A stretch of 44,312 nt of DNA from Ruminococcus sp. (GCA_021200415.1 JAJQGO010000039.1:1-44312); one strand, 5' to 3'. Numbered from the stretch's first letter, positions 15,192 through 23,082 are shown. The notes: generated from the sequence alone by a model not told the origin. A program made the numbers and translations.

Positions 15192-15272
15192 AAACTTGGT
15201 GAAAAGCATCTTTTTTCCGCCGCCTCGTTGCGACAAATAATTTTCTCCGAAGCGGCTATAATAGACCTACTC

Positions 15273-15800
15273 CTAAATAATCGGCGGCGCAGGAGCGTTC
15301 TCCTCCTCCTCCTTGAGGCGCTTTTTCTCGCGGCGAGCCTGAACTGCCTCGTAGGAAAAAAACTGTATCAGCGCAATCACAACCGTCAGCGCAAAAGGCG
15401 CAATCGTGGGGATTATTCGGGCTATGTACATATCGCTGACCGGCTCCATCGTGTAGGGGTCGCTCCAGCCCGCGGAATCCGCATGATCCGTCAGCAGCTT
15501 GAGCATGAGCATACAAACGCCGAATCCGACACAGGTGCAGATGAGCGAGGCGATATTTTTCCGCACGCACACGAGAATCGTCCCCACAATCATGGCTGCT
15601 CCCGACACAACGAGCAGAACACCTGTTCTCATCAGATCAGAGCCGTAGGAATCGCCGTTCCAGATAAGCCCCACACCCGCAGGAATCACCATGGCAAGGG
15701 GAAAAGCCAGCGTCAGAAGCACGAGAATCACCTTGAGAATCCTCATTATTATTTTATTATTACTCTTTGGCAGCCTTCGCTGCGTCTTATTTTTTTTCAT
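15273..15800 (-). CDS. Small four-helix membrane protein, function unknown
   Basis: A 175-aa protein with a Lys/Arg-rich start (MKKNKTQRRLPKS), two hydrophobic segments near 20-45 and 60-80, a third at about 85-105 and a fourth at about 130-150. It has a highly charged tail (REKKRLKEEEEN) ending in Pro-Pro-Ile-Ile. ATG 15800 is backed by AGGAG 7 nt upstream; the frame upstream of it has no ribosome site. I do not recognise a family. It converges on the peptide array and diverges from spoIVB. A link to either (spore membrane, peptide export or immunity) would be guesswork. Confidence 0.75.
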   Translation of the reverse strand: MKKNKTQRRLPKSNNKIIMRILKVILVLLTLAFPLAMVIPAGVGLIWNGDSYGSDLMRTGVLLVVSGAAMIVGTILVCVRKNIASLICTCVGFGVCMLMLKLLTDHADSAGWSDPYTMEPVSDMYIARIIPTIAPFALTVVIALIQFFSYEAVQARREKKRLKEEEENAPAPPII

Positions 15801-15865
15801 GGGAAAACTCCTATTTTTTCTAATTGAGCTAAAGTTTATATAAAAATTTTGCGGTTCATTCACTC

Positions 15866-15894
15866 TTATAAACTGCGCAGAACTATGCATAATA
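15866..15894 (+). promoter_or_regulatory. Possible forespore (sigma-G/F-like) promoter of spoIVB
   Basis: TTATA (15866-15870), 17 nt, CATAATA (15888-15894). The -10 is one base from the sigma-G CATACTA, and spoIVB is forespore-expressed in Bacillus. Tentative. Confidence 0.35.
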
Positions 15895-15928
15895 TACATA
15901 CGGGCGAAAAATGAAAGGATGTATAATC

Positions 15929-17155
15929 ATGCACTTAAAAAGAAAAATTGTTAAAACCTTTGCCGTATTATTATCTGCGGCAGTTCTGGGTTTATTCGGA
16001 ACGGCTGAATATTATTCCTCCCGACTTCCCGAAGCCCTGACAACAGAGGCCGGCGAAGCCCTCGAAATCGCCGAATATCCCGAAATAACCTGCGGCAGCG
16101 TTCAGGGGGAAACGGCAGCCTTCTCGGACACCCTCCCGACGGCACGCCATGTGACGCTCAGCCTTTTCGGGGCAATTCCCGTGAAAAGCGTGGAAATCCG
16201 CGAGGAGGAAGCCCCGACTCTCGTGGCGGCCGGAATCCCCTTCGGAATCAAGCTCCTCATGGACGGCGTAATGGTCACCGAGCTTAGCGATGTGGAGTCC
16301 ATCGGCGGCGAAATCAGCTGTCCTGCGGCGGACGCAGGCATTCAGGTGGGGGACGTCATACGCCTCGCGGACAACATCTCCGTGACCTCCAACAGCGAGC
16401 TTCAGGACATCGTCAGCGGCAGCGGCGGCAGAACGATTAAGCTCTCCGTGAGCCGTGACGGAAGTGAGTTTATCGCCTATCTTACGCCTGTTTTCTCCGC
16501 CGTAAGCCGCAAATGGACAGGCGGAATGTGGGTTCGTGACAGCGTTGCGGGAATCGGTACAATGACCTTCATCAACAAGACGACGGGTGAATTCGCCGCT
16601 CTCGGTCATCCCATCTGCGACAGCGACACAGGCGAAACTGTTCCAATTTCAAGCGGAGAGGCAGCCGAGGTTGAAATTACCGAAACGAAAAAGGGCGAGA
16701 AGGGTATTCCCGGGGAGCTTCGTGGGCAGTTCGGCTCGGGGACGCTTGGAACTCTCAACCGCAACAACAGCTGCGGAGTTTTCGGCGTCCTGACGGAGGA
16801 GGCTTGCGCTGAAATCTGCGAGGGCTGCGAGGAATACAAAATGGGCTACCGGCAGGAAATCCACACGGGAGCTGCGGAAATTCTGACGACGATTGACGGA
16901 GCTGAGCCGAAAAAATACGAAATCGAGATTGAAAGCGTGGATTACAGCGGAACGGAGGACGGCAAAAACATGGTCATCCGCATAACGGACGAGGAGCTTC
17001 TGAACGCCGCGGGAGGCATTGTTCAGGGCATGAGCGGCAGTCCGATTTTGCAGGACGGCAAGCTCATCGGGGCGGTAACTCACGTATTTGTTGCCGACCC
17101 GACAAAGGGCTACGGCATTTTTGCGGAAAGCATGGCTGAATATTTGACAGGCTGA
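15929..17155 (+). CDS. spoIVB: SpoIVB peptidase (S55), sporulation signalling protease
   Basis: SpoIVB is secreted from the forespore and cleaves SpoIVFA to release pro-sigma-K processing in the mother cell. The 408-aa protein has an N-terminal membrane anchor (about 8-25), a PDZ domain (about 105-190) and the S55 protease domain. The catalytic residues read as His227 in ALGHPI, Asp354 in RITDEE and Ser369 in GMSGSPI. Their spacing (127 and 15) equals that of Bacillus His236/Asp363/Ser378. ATG 15929 is chosen because AAAGGA lies about 10 nt upstream; an ATG at 15911 would put that site inside the gene. Confidence 0.95.
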   Translation: MHLKRKIVKTFAVLLSAAVLGLFGTAEYYSSRLPEALTTEAGEALEIAEYPEITCGSVQGETAAFSDTLPTARHVTLSLFGAIPVKSVEIREEEAPTLVAAGIPFGIKLLMDGVMVTELSDVESIGGEISCPAADAGIQVGDVIRLADNISVTSNSELQDIVSGSGGRTIKLSVSRDGSEFIAYLTPVFSAVSRKWTGGMWVRDSVAGIGTMTFINKTTGEFAALGHPICDSDTGETVPISSGEAAEVEITETKKGEKGIPGELRGQFGSGTLGTLNRNNSCGVFGVLTEEACAEICEGCEEYKMGYRQEIHTGAAEILTTIDGAEPKKYEIEIESVDYSGTEDGKNMVIRITDEELLNAAGGIVQGMSGSPILQDGKLIGAVTHVFVADPTKGYGIFAESMAEYLTG

Positions 17156-17171
17156 GTACCTGAAACAAAAT

Positions 17172-17193
17172 GGGCGTTACAAATGTAACGCCC
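17172..17193. terminator. Shared hairpin between spoIVB and ptsH
   Basis: Perfect 9-bp arms GGGCGTTAC and GTAACGCCC around AAAT. On the minus strand it is followed by ATTTTGTTT, fitting termination of ptsH. On the plus strand no T-run follows, so it may end spoIVB only weakly. Confidence 0.75.
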
Positions 17194-17214
17194 CAGCCGG
17201 TATATGGACAATTT

Positions 17215-17487
17215 TTATCTGTTTTCCTCGCTGAAACCGCTGTCAACAAGCTCAACAAGAGCATCTACGGCAGCTTTCTCGTCAGAACCGTCAGCAATAA
17301 CCTTGATATTTGTACCGCCTACGATACCGAGCGAGAGAATTCCGAGCAAGCTTTTTGCGTTAACTCTGCGCTCTTCTTTTTCAATCCAGATAGACGATTT
17401 AAATTCGTTAGCCTTCTGAATAAAGAAGGTTGCAGGTCTTGCATGAAGTCCAACCTGATTCTTAACCAATACTTCTCTGACAAACAT
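17215..17487 (-). CDS. ptsH: Phosphocarrier protein HPr
   Basis: HPr passes phosphate from enzyme I to sugar-specific PTS components and, when phosphorylated on Ser46, serves catabolite repression. The 90-aa product has QVGLHARPA with His15 and VNAKSLLGILSLGI with Ser46, so both phosphorylation sites are present and it is not Crh (which lacks His15). GGAGAG precedes ATG 17487 by 6 nt; the longer frame to 17577 lies in the leader. No ptsI is beside it. The promoter at 17656-17684 leaves an unusually long leader of about 160 nt. Confidence 0.95.
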   Translation of the reverse strand: MFVREVLVKNQVGLHARPATFFIQKANEFKSSIWIEKEERRVNAKSLLGILSLGIVGGTNIKVIADGSDEKAAVDALVELVDSGFSEENR

Positions 17488-17650
17488 ATACAACTCTCCT
17501 ATTCTTGTGTGTCGGGTCTGAATCCATAGCGATGCATCAAGGGGAACACCCCACAGCAGTACGTGCAACAGCGGCAAAGCAGCTGAAATGACACATACTC
17601 AAGACGAAACGCACAGCCAACCCGGCGAAGCAATTTTTGTAACTTGCTGA
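17488..17650 (-). other. Long 5' leader of ptsH
   Basis: About 160 nt between the strong promoter and the HPr start, G/T-rich when read on the minus strand, with short possible stems (for example GGGG-TGTT-CCCC). I recognise no riboswitch or T-box motif in it. Confidence 0.4.
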
Positions 17651-17655
17651 TTATT

Positions 17656-17684
17656 ATTATACATTCGAAATTTCACATAGTCAA
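17656..17684 (-). promoter_or_regulatory. Promoter of ptsH
   Basis: Reverse strand: -35 TTGACT (17679-17684), 17-nt spacer, -10 TATAAT (17656-17661). Confidence 0.82.
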
Positions 17685-17739
17685 CGGATTTTTTTCAAGA
17701 AAACCTCACTTTTTGATATTTTCTACATTTAGGTTAAAT

Positions 17740-17842
17740 GCACTGGAATTTTTTTCGGTTTGATTGTTGATTATCACAACAAGGAATTGTTGATTACATT
17801 TGTTGAAGTTCAATAGATTTCAACAACAGTTTATGTTGAATA
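17740..17842 (-). repeat. Cluster of TGTTGA/TCAACA repeats, possible small RNA
   Basis: At least six copies of TGTTGA or its complement form local stems such as TTCAACA/TGTTGAA and AATCAACAA/TTGTTG(T)GATT. A promoter-like pair lies directly upstream on the minus strand (17843-17872). The stretch ends with an A-run, not a T-run, on the minus strand. No ORF with a ribosome site is present. Confidence 0.4.
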
Positions 17843-17872
17843 GTTATAAATCATCTGTTCATATTTTGTCAA
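17843..17872 (-). promoter_or_regulatory. Candidate promoter downstream of trmD
   Basis: Reverse strand: perfect -35 TTGACA (17867-17872), 18-nt spacer, -10 TATAAC (17843-17848). It starts 3 bp after the trmD stop and points at the TGTTGA repeat cluster and, beyond it, ptsH. Confidence 0.5.
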
Positions 17873-17875
17873 CAG

Positions 17876-18577
17876 CTAAGACTTTTTTTCATCACAATAC
17901 TTTTTAAGCAAATCGGGTCTGCGCCCGGCGGTAAGCTCTACAGCCTGATTATGCCGCCACTCCGCAATATTCTTATGATGCCCCGAAAGTAGCACAGGCG
18001 GAACCTCCATGCCCTCCCATACCTCGGGACGTGTATAGTGGGGATATTCAAGGAGTCCGCTGTAAATGCTCTCCTCCTCGTAGCATTCCGCATCGGAGAG
18101 GACGCCGGGGCACATTCGCGCGACGGAATCCACCAGAACCATTGCAGGCAGCTCGCCTCCTGTGAGAACATAGTCCCCCACAGAGATTTCCTCATCGACA
18201 ATTTTATCGATAACACGCTGGTCTACACCCTCATAATGCCCGCAGATGATGAAAATATTCTCCATCTGTGAAAGCTCCTTTGCCTTCTGCTGGCTGAGGA
18301 TACTCCCCTTCGGGGACATATATATGGTATGCGGAGCTGCTCCGAGATGTTCGCAGACAGCCCTGTAGCAGTTATAAATCGGCTGGCACTGCATAACCAT
18401 GCCCATGCCGCCTCCGTAGGGCGTATCGTCCACACGTCTGTGCTTGTCGTTGGTGTAATCCCGAATCTGCCGGCAGTTGATTTCAATTGCTCCCGACCTG
18501 CGTGCTCTCCCGATTATGCTTTCGCCGAGGACGGCTTCGCACATTTCGGGGAAAAGTGTAGCTATCTCGATTTTCAT
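17876..18577 (-). CDS. trmD: tRNA (guanine-N1)-methyltransferase TrmD
   Basis: TrmD methylates G37 of tRNAs to prevent frameshifting. The 233-aa product shows the knotted SPOUT-fold motifs: MKIEIATLFPEM at the start, DDTPYGGGMGMVM (about 50-62), CGHYEGVDQRV (about 112-122), SVGDYVLTGGELPAM, and YPHYTRP. ATG 18577 follows GAGG and matches the family start; the frame to 18607 adds residues encoded by a 16-bp duplication. It is third in a purB-rimM-trmD run, and rimM-trmD pairing is widely conserved. Confidence 0.96.
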   Translation of the reverse strand: MKIEIATLFPEMCEAVLGESIIGRARRSGAIEINCRQIRDYTNDKHRRVDDTPYGGGMGMVMQCQPIYNCYRAVCEHLGAAPHTIYMSPKGSILSQQKAKELSQMENIFIICGHYEGVDQRVIDKIVDEEISVGDYVLTGGELPAMVLVDSVARMCPGVLSDAECYEEESIYSGLLEYPHYTRPEVWEGMEVPPVLLSGHHKNIAEWRHNQAVELTAGRRPDLLKKYCDEKKS

Positions 18578-18596
18578 ATTTTCCTCGCTGATTTGC

Positions 18597-18628
18597 TTAT
18601 TAGTCAAAAAGTTTATTAGTCAAAAAGT
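18597..18628. repeat. 16-bp perfect tandem duplication at the rimM end
   Basis: TTATTAGTCAAAAAGT occurs twice head to tail (18597-18612 and 18613-18628). The right copy contains the last rimM codons and its stop. The left copy lies in the rimM-trmD gap. Confidence 0.9.
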
Positions 18629-19125
18629 CCCTCTAACGGGCGAATAAGCATAAGCTCATTGTCAATATCCGTGCTGAGTACGACCTGACCTATGGCGGGG
18701 ACAAGATATTCCCTGTCCTCACCCTGTACAACGTAGACATCGTTTGCCCCCGTCTGGAGAACGTCCGCAATTTTTCCGTAAACAAAGCCCGTATCCGCGT
18801 CCCTGACCTCGAGATTCACAAGGTCCTGAATGAAATACGTTTCCTCATCGAGAATGAGATCGTCACGGTGCATGAAAAGCAGGCTGTTCCGCAGCTTTTC
18901 GGCTTCCTCCGGAGAATCCGTGCCCTTCAGCTTGATTATTGCTCTGTCCTTGAAGACACGTGAACGCTCTACAGGGATTTCCACATACTCCCTCCCCACA
19001 CGCATGAACAGGCGTTCGAACTCCGCAAGAAGCTCCGCCGAATCGCAGAGGGGCATGACCTTCACTTCGCCCCTTACGCCGTGGGGACAGATAATTTTCC
19101 CTGCCTCAAGAAATTCCTTTTTCAT
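18616..19125 (-). CDS. rimM: Ribosome maturation factor RimM
   Basis: RimM helps assemble the 30S head around S19. The 169-aa protein opens with FLEAGKIICPHGVRGEVKV, the RimM N-terminal barrel. The PRC-barrel follows in the second half, with the linker YFIQDLVNLEV, then GANDVYVV, REYLVPAI and the terminal LIRPLEGLFD. The start ATG lies 18 nt past the purB stop, with a weak AGGTCAG site. The 3' end is duplicated by the 16-bp repeat. Confidence 0.95.
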   Translation of the reverse strand: MKKEFLEAGKIICPHGVRGEVKVMPLCDSAELLAEFERLFMRVGREYVEIPVERSRVFKDRAIIKLKGTDSPEEAEKLRNSLLFMHRDDLILDEETYFIQDLVNLEVRDADTGFVYGKIADVLQTGANDVYVVQGEDREYLVPAIGQVVLSTDIDNELMLIRPLEGLFD

Positions 19126-19143
19126 ATACGCTGCTGACCTCAG

Positions 19144-20583
19144 TTAATTCTTCATCTCGAAGCTTTCGCCGAGAGCATCCCTGTTCGCATCAAGAATGGG
19201 GTTGATGTACTCCTCAAGGAACTCGTCCACCTGCTGTGAACTGCGTCCCGTGTAGCTTTCCGGCTTCAGGACAGCGTCAAGCTCTTCCCTTGTAATCATG
19301 AACATGGGGTCTGCAAGGATAAGCTCGCACAGGTTGTTGTCCCTGCCGTAAACCTTGACCTCCTCTGCGGCAATCATGGAATACTCACGTATTTTCTCGT
19401 GCAGCTCCTGGCGGTTTCCGCCCTTTTTAACGGCATCCATCATAATATTTTCTGTTGCCATGAAGGGCAGCTCCGCCATAACACGTCTGCGGATAATTTC
19501 GGGGTAGACCACAAGTCCGTCCGTGACGTTCATCATGATGTTGAGTATAGCGTCAACGCCAAGGAACGCCTCCGCAACGGAGATTCTCTTGTTTGCGGAA
19601 TCATCAAGCGTTCTCTCGAACCACTGAGTTCCTGCGGTAAACGCGGGATTCAGGCTGTCAATCATGACGTAGCGTGCGAGAGATGTTATACGTTCGCAGC
19701 GCATGGGGTTTCGCTTGTACGCCATAGCCGATGAACCAATCTGACTCTTTTCACGAGGCTCCTCCATCTCCTTAAAGCTCTGGAGAATACGCATATCGTT
19801 GGAGAACTTGCTGCACGTCTGAGCAATGCCGCTGAGTACGGCGAGAACCTGTGAATCAGCCTTTCTGGAGTATGTCTGACCCGACACGGGAACGACTTTT
19901 TCAAATCCCATCTCCTCGGCAATCATCTTTTCAAGAGCCTTGACCTTTTCGGAATCGCCCTCAAAAAGCTCCATGAACGAAGCCTGTGTGCCTGTAGTGC
20001 CCTTTGAGCCGAGAAGCTTGAGATCAGCGATTCTGTATTCGAGATCGTTGAAATCCATGAGAAGCTCGTTAAGCCAGAGTGTAGCCCTCTTGCCGACAGT
20101 TGTGAGCTGTGCCGGCTGGAGATGTGTATATCCGAGACAGGGCATATCCTTGTATTCCCCGGCGAATTTTGCAAGATTGCTCATGACGTTGATGAGCTTT
20201 CTGCGGATAATCTGCATAGCATCACGCATGATGATGATGTCGGTGTTGTCACCAACATAGCAGGAGGTTGCTCCGAGATGAATAATACCTTCCGCATCGG
20301 GACAAGCCTTGCCGTAGGCGTAAACGTGTGACATAACGTCGTGGCGCACTTCCTTTTCACGAGCCTCAGCGACGTCGTAATCTATATCATTGATATGCTC
20401 CTCAAGCTGCTTTACCTGAGCTTCGGTAACGGGGAGTCCCAGCTTCATTTCAGCTCTTGCGAGAGCTACCCAAAGCTTTCTCCATGTAGTGAACTTTTTA
20501 TCGGCTGAAAAGACGTACTGCATTTCCTCGCTTGCATAGCGTGTACAGAAGGGACTTTCGTAGCTGTTGGTATTGCGACTCAT
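19144..20583 (-). CDS. purB: Adenylosuccinate lyase
   Basis: PurB splits SAICAR and adenylosuccinate to release fumarate in purine synthesis. The 479-aa protein has the fumarase-superfamily signature SSAMAYKRNP (about 284-293, holding the catalytic Ser), the TSCYVGDNTD and GYTHLQPAQ motifs (His154), and KGTTGTQASF. AAAGGAG lies 8 nt before the ATG. It heads a minus-strand run with rimM and trmD, which is not the usual purine-operon context, and has its own strong promoter. Confidence 0.96.
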   Translation of the reverse strand: MSRNTNSYESPFCTRYASEEMQYVFSADKKFTTWRKLWVALARAEMKLGLPVTEAQVKQLEEHINDIDYDVAEAREKEVRHDVMSHVYAYGKACPDAEGIIHLGATSCYVGDNTDIIIMRDAMQIIRRKLINVMSNLAKFAGEYKDMPCLGYTHLQPAQLTTVGKRATLWLNELLMDFNDLEYRIADLKLLGSKGTTGTQASFMELFEGDSEKVKALEKMIAEEMGFEKVVPVSGQTYSRKADSQVLAVLSGIAQTCSKFSNDMRILQSFKEMEEPREKSQIGSSAMAYKRNPMRCERITSLARYVMIDSLNPAFTAGTQWFERTLDDSANKRISVAEAFLGVDAILNIMMNVTDGLVVYPEIIRRRVMAELPFMATENIMMDAVKKGGNRQELHEKIREYSMIAAEEVKVYGRDNNLCELILADPMFMITREELDAVLKPESYTGRSSQQVDEFLEEYINPILDANRDALGESFEMKN

Positions 20584-20634
20584 AAATCATTCTCCTTTAA
20601 AAAAGCATTTGCGGCAATCCGCATACATATACGC

Positions 20635-20663
20635 ATTATACCATTTTTCCCCTGTAATGTCAA
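20635..20663 (-). promoter_or_regulatory. Promoter of purB-rimM-trmD
   Basis: Reverse strand: -35 TTGACA (20658-20663), 17-nt spacer, -10 TATAAT (20635-20640). A short GCGG-ATT-CCGC-like stem lies in the leader. Confidence 0.85.
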
Positions 20664-20891
20664 CGCTCTTTATTCGGAATGATTAGCCTGCTTATTAAGA
20701 TATGTTAAGGACGCTGTTTCAACAGACTGAGCTTTTCTTTTTTGTTTTTGGCATATATCAGCCCTCCTTCACTTATGCGTGAAAAAACGCTCCGATTCAA
20801 CGCGTACGCATTGAATAAGCCTGAAAATTTACAAAATATTTACATCTCGGCATAATCCTGAAAATCTGCCGGAAAAATTTTTGAAAAGCCC

Positions 20892-20920
20892 TTGACAAGC
20901 AGAAAATCATCGTGTATAAT
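20892..20920 (+). promoter_or_regulatory. Promoter of the leuA T-box transcript
   Basis: -35 TTGACA (20892-20897), 17-nt spacer, -10 TATAAT (20915-20920): consensus at both boxes. Confidence 0.9.
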
Positions 20921-20926
20921 GTGAAT

Positions 20927-21200
20927 ATAAATGCTATGAAGGGAAATAAAGCCGTCTGGGTTTTGTCAGAGAGCTGCCGGTTGGTGTAAGGCAGTATTTC
21001 GCAGCCGGTCATAGCTCCTCCCTGAGCAGTCGGCTGAACGCTCCTTGCGGCAATTAGGCTTGAACGGTTTCTCCCGTTACAGAGATATGCATTTCCCGAT
21101 GCGAATGAGTGGGCGCTTCATGCGCCAATAAGAGTGGTACCGCGGAGTATATCTGAATCTTCGTCTCTTTCTTGCTTTACGGCTTGAAGGAGGCTTTTTT
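20927..21200 (+). ncRNA. T-box leader of leuA (leucine specifier likely)
   Basis: Stem I landmarks are present: GAGAGCTGCCGG, GGTTGGTG, and AGCCG near 20952 pairing with CGGCT near 21030. The T-box itself lies at 21127-21145 (AATAAGAGTGGTACCGCGG). A terminator stem CTCTTTCTTGC / GCTTGAAGGAG (with mismatches) is followed by six T at 21195-21200. The best specifier candidate is CTC (Leu) at 21015-21017, consistent with leuA downstream. Uncharged tRNA-Leu would favour read-through. Confidence 0.92.
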
Positions 21201-21263
21201 ATTGCCCTCTTTCATTTGCCATCTATAGTTTATCTATATCATCTTTTGAAAGGAGTAATCTGT

Positions 21264-22925
21264 ATGAAAAATTTTGAAAAATACACACGCCAATATTTTG
21301 AAGCTCCGCCTACAGCCATGAGCTGGACAAGGAAATCCTACATCGACAAGGCTCCCCAGTGGTGCAGCGTCGATCTCCGTGACGGCAATCAGGCTCTCAT
21401 TATCCCCATGAGCCTTCAGGAAAAGCTGGATTTCTTCAAGCTCCTCGTGGAAATCGGCTTCAAGGAAATCGAAATCGGCTTCCCTGCCGCATCCGATACA
21501 GAATATGAGTTCTGCCGCACGCTCATTGAGCAGAATCTCATTCCCGACGACGTTACAATTCAGGTTCTGACGCAGTCCCGTGAACACATCATCGCAAAAA
21601 CCTTTGAGGCGCTCAGAGGCTCGAAAAACGCTATCGTCCACCTCTACAATTCCACATCTCTCGCTCAGAGAGAACAGGTGTTCCGCAGAAGCAAGGAGGA
21701 AATCATTGATATTGCCGTTTCGGGAGCTAAGCTCTGCAAGGAATACCGTGAGAGGACTGAGGGAAATTTCAGATTCGAGTATTCCCCCGAAAGCTTTACA
21801 GGTACTGAGCCTGAATTTGCGCTGGAAATCTGCAACGCCGTTATTGACGTATGGCAGCCCACCGAAAACGACAAGGTTATTATAAATCTCCCTGTAACGG
21901 TAGAGCTTTCTATGCCCCACGTCTACGCAAATCAGGTGGAGTATATGCACGAAAACCTCCGCTGCCGTGAGAATGTTATTATCTCCCTCCATCCCCACAA
22001 CGACCGTGGCTGCGCTGTTGCGGACGCTGAATTCGGACTCCTTGCAGGGGGCGACCGCATTGAGGGAACTCTCTTCGGAAACGGTGAGAGAACAGGCAAC
22101 GTGGATATTATAACTCTCGGCATGAATATGTACTCACAGGGCGTTGACCCGTGTCTTGATTTCTCCGATATGCCCCGTCTTGTGGAGGCTTACGAGGGCT
22201 TCACACGCATGAAGGTCGGCGACCGCAGCCCCTATTGCGGAGGTCTTGTTTTCGCGGCATTCAGCGGCTCGCATCAGGACGCTATCGCAAAGGGTATGAA
22301 GTGGCGTGAGGAAAATAACTGCAAGCACTGGACTGTCCCATATCTCCCACTTGACCCTACGGACGTGGGAAGAGTTTACGAGGCGGACGTTATCCGCATT
22401 AACAGTCAGTCGGGAAAGGGCGGAATCGGCTATATTCTCGAAACGAAGTACGGATATAACCTCCCGAAGAAAATGCGCGAGGTGTTCGGCTATCAAGTGA
22501 AGGGCGTGTCCGACCGCGAGCATAGGGAGCTTCTCCCCGATGAGGTGTTCGGAATCTTTAAGGAGAATTATATCAACCTCGCCGACCCCGTCAAGCTGAC
22601 GGAGGCGCATTTCGTCCAGCAGGGCAATATTGAGGCTTCTGTGACTCTCGAATACAAGGGCAGAACGGCAGTTGCAACAAATGTCGGAAACGGCAGGCTT
22701 GACGCCGTGAGCAACGCTATAAGCTCGTATCTCGGAATCAGCTACAGCATAAACACCTACACTCAGCACGCCCTTGAGGTTGGCTCGTCCTCCCACGCTG
22801 TGTCGTATATTGAAATCGTCAGCGACAAAGGCGAGGGCTTCTGGGGAACAGGCATGGACACGGACATTACAAATTCCTCCATCAAGGCTCTCGTCAGCGC
22901 AGTGAACAATATGCTTAGAAAATGA
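21264..22925 (+). CDS. leuA: 2-isopropylmalate synthase
   Basis: LeuA condenses 2-ketoisovalerate with acetyl-CoA, the first committed step to leucine. The 553-aa protein is the long (LeuA type 2) form. The catalytic barrel has VDLRDGNQAL (Arg39, Asp40), EIGFPAAS and the metal motif HPHNDRG near 245. The C-terminal LeuA dimer/allosteric domain ends with SSHAVSYIEIV. ATG 21264 has AAAGGAG 8 nt upstream; the frame from 21216 would start inside the T-box terminator region. It is transcribed apart from the ilvB operon, which has its own promoter 100 bp beyond. Confidence 0.96.
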   Translation: MKNFEKYTRQYFEAPPTAMSWTRKSYIDKAPQWCSVDLRDGNQALIIPMSLQEKLDFFKLLVEIGFKEIEIGFPAASDTEYEFCRTLIEQNLIPDDVTIQVLTQSREHIIAKTFEALRGSKNAIVHLYNSTSLAQREQVFRRSKEEIIDIAVSGAKLCKEYRERTEGNFRFEYSPESFTGTEPEFALEICNAVIDVWQPTENDKVIINLPVTVELSMPHVYANQVEYMHENLRCRENVIISLHPHNDRGCAVADAEFGLLAGGDRIEGTLFGNGERTGNVDIITLGMNMYSQGVDPCLDFSDMPRLVEAYEGFTRMKVGDRSPYCGGLVFAAFSGSHQDAIAKGMKWREENNCKHWTVPYLPLDPTDVGRVYEADVIRINSQSGKGGIGYILETKYGYNLPKKMREVFGYQVKGVSDREHRELLPDEVFGIFKENYINLADPVKLTEAHFVQQGNIEASVTLEYKGRTAVATNVGNGRLDAVSNAISSYLGISYSINTYTQHALEVGSSSHAVSYIEIVSDKGEGFWGTGMDTDITNSSIKALVSAVNNMLRK

Positions 22926-23021
22926 TTCGTTCATGGCGGAGAATTTATCGTCAAAATCAACAAGAATTTATGTTGAAAATGCACGAATAGTAAATTTTTT
23001 GTAAAAAAACGCCCTCCCTTA

Positions 23022-23050
23022 TTGATTTTACTTAAAATCAGTGGTATAGT
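23022..23050 (+). promoter_or_regulatory. Promoter of the ilvB operon
   Basis: -35 TTGATT (23022-23027), 17-nt spacer, -10 TATAGT (23045-23050), 32 nt before the leader-peptide ATG. Confidence 0.8.
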
Positions 23051-23082
23051 ATTATTTAAGAGTATTCAAGGGAGTGAGATTA

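Larger units (their letters stand above)
14532..15200 (+). repeat. Tandem array of hairpin plus mini-ORF units
   Basis: Units repeat with ORF-to-ORF distances of 157, 144 and 155 bp. Each has (a) GTGAA-type direct repeats 10-12 nt apart whose first copy contains the stop codon of the preceding ORF, (b) CCATAAA or CCATATAAA, (c) a hairpin of 11-12 paired positions, (d) an AGGG ribosome site and (e) ATG-AAA-AA. The last two full units are almost identical from 14876 and 15031 onward. The final unit ends in GTGAAA repeats and six T at 15211 with no further hairpin. No known family is recognised. Confidence 0.85.

Noticed and set aside
20664..20891. Small gene or RNA between the purB and leuA promoters
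   Set aside because: I found no ORF with a ribosome site and no stable hairpin with a T-run. Only a short GCGTACGC palindrome near 20800 is visible.
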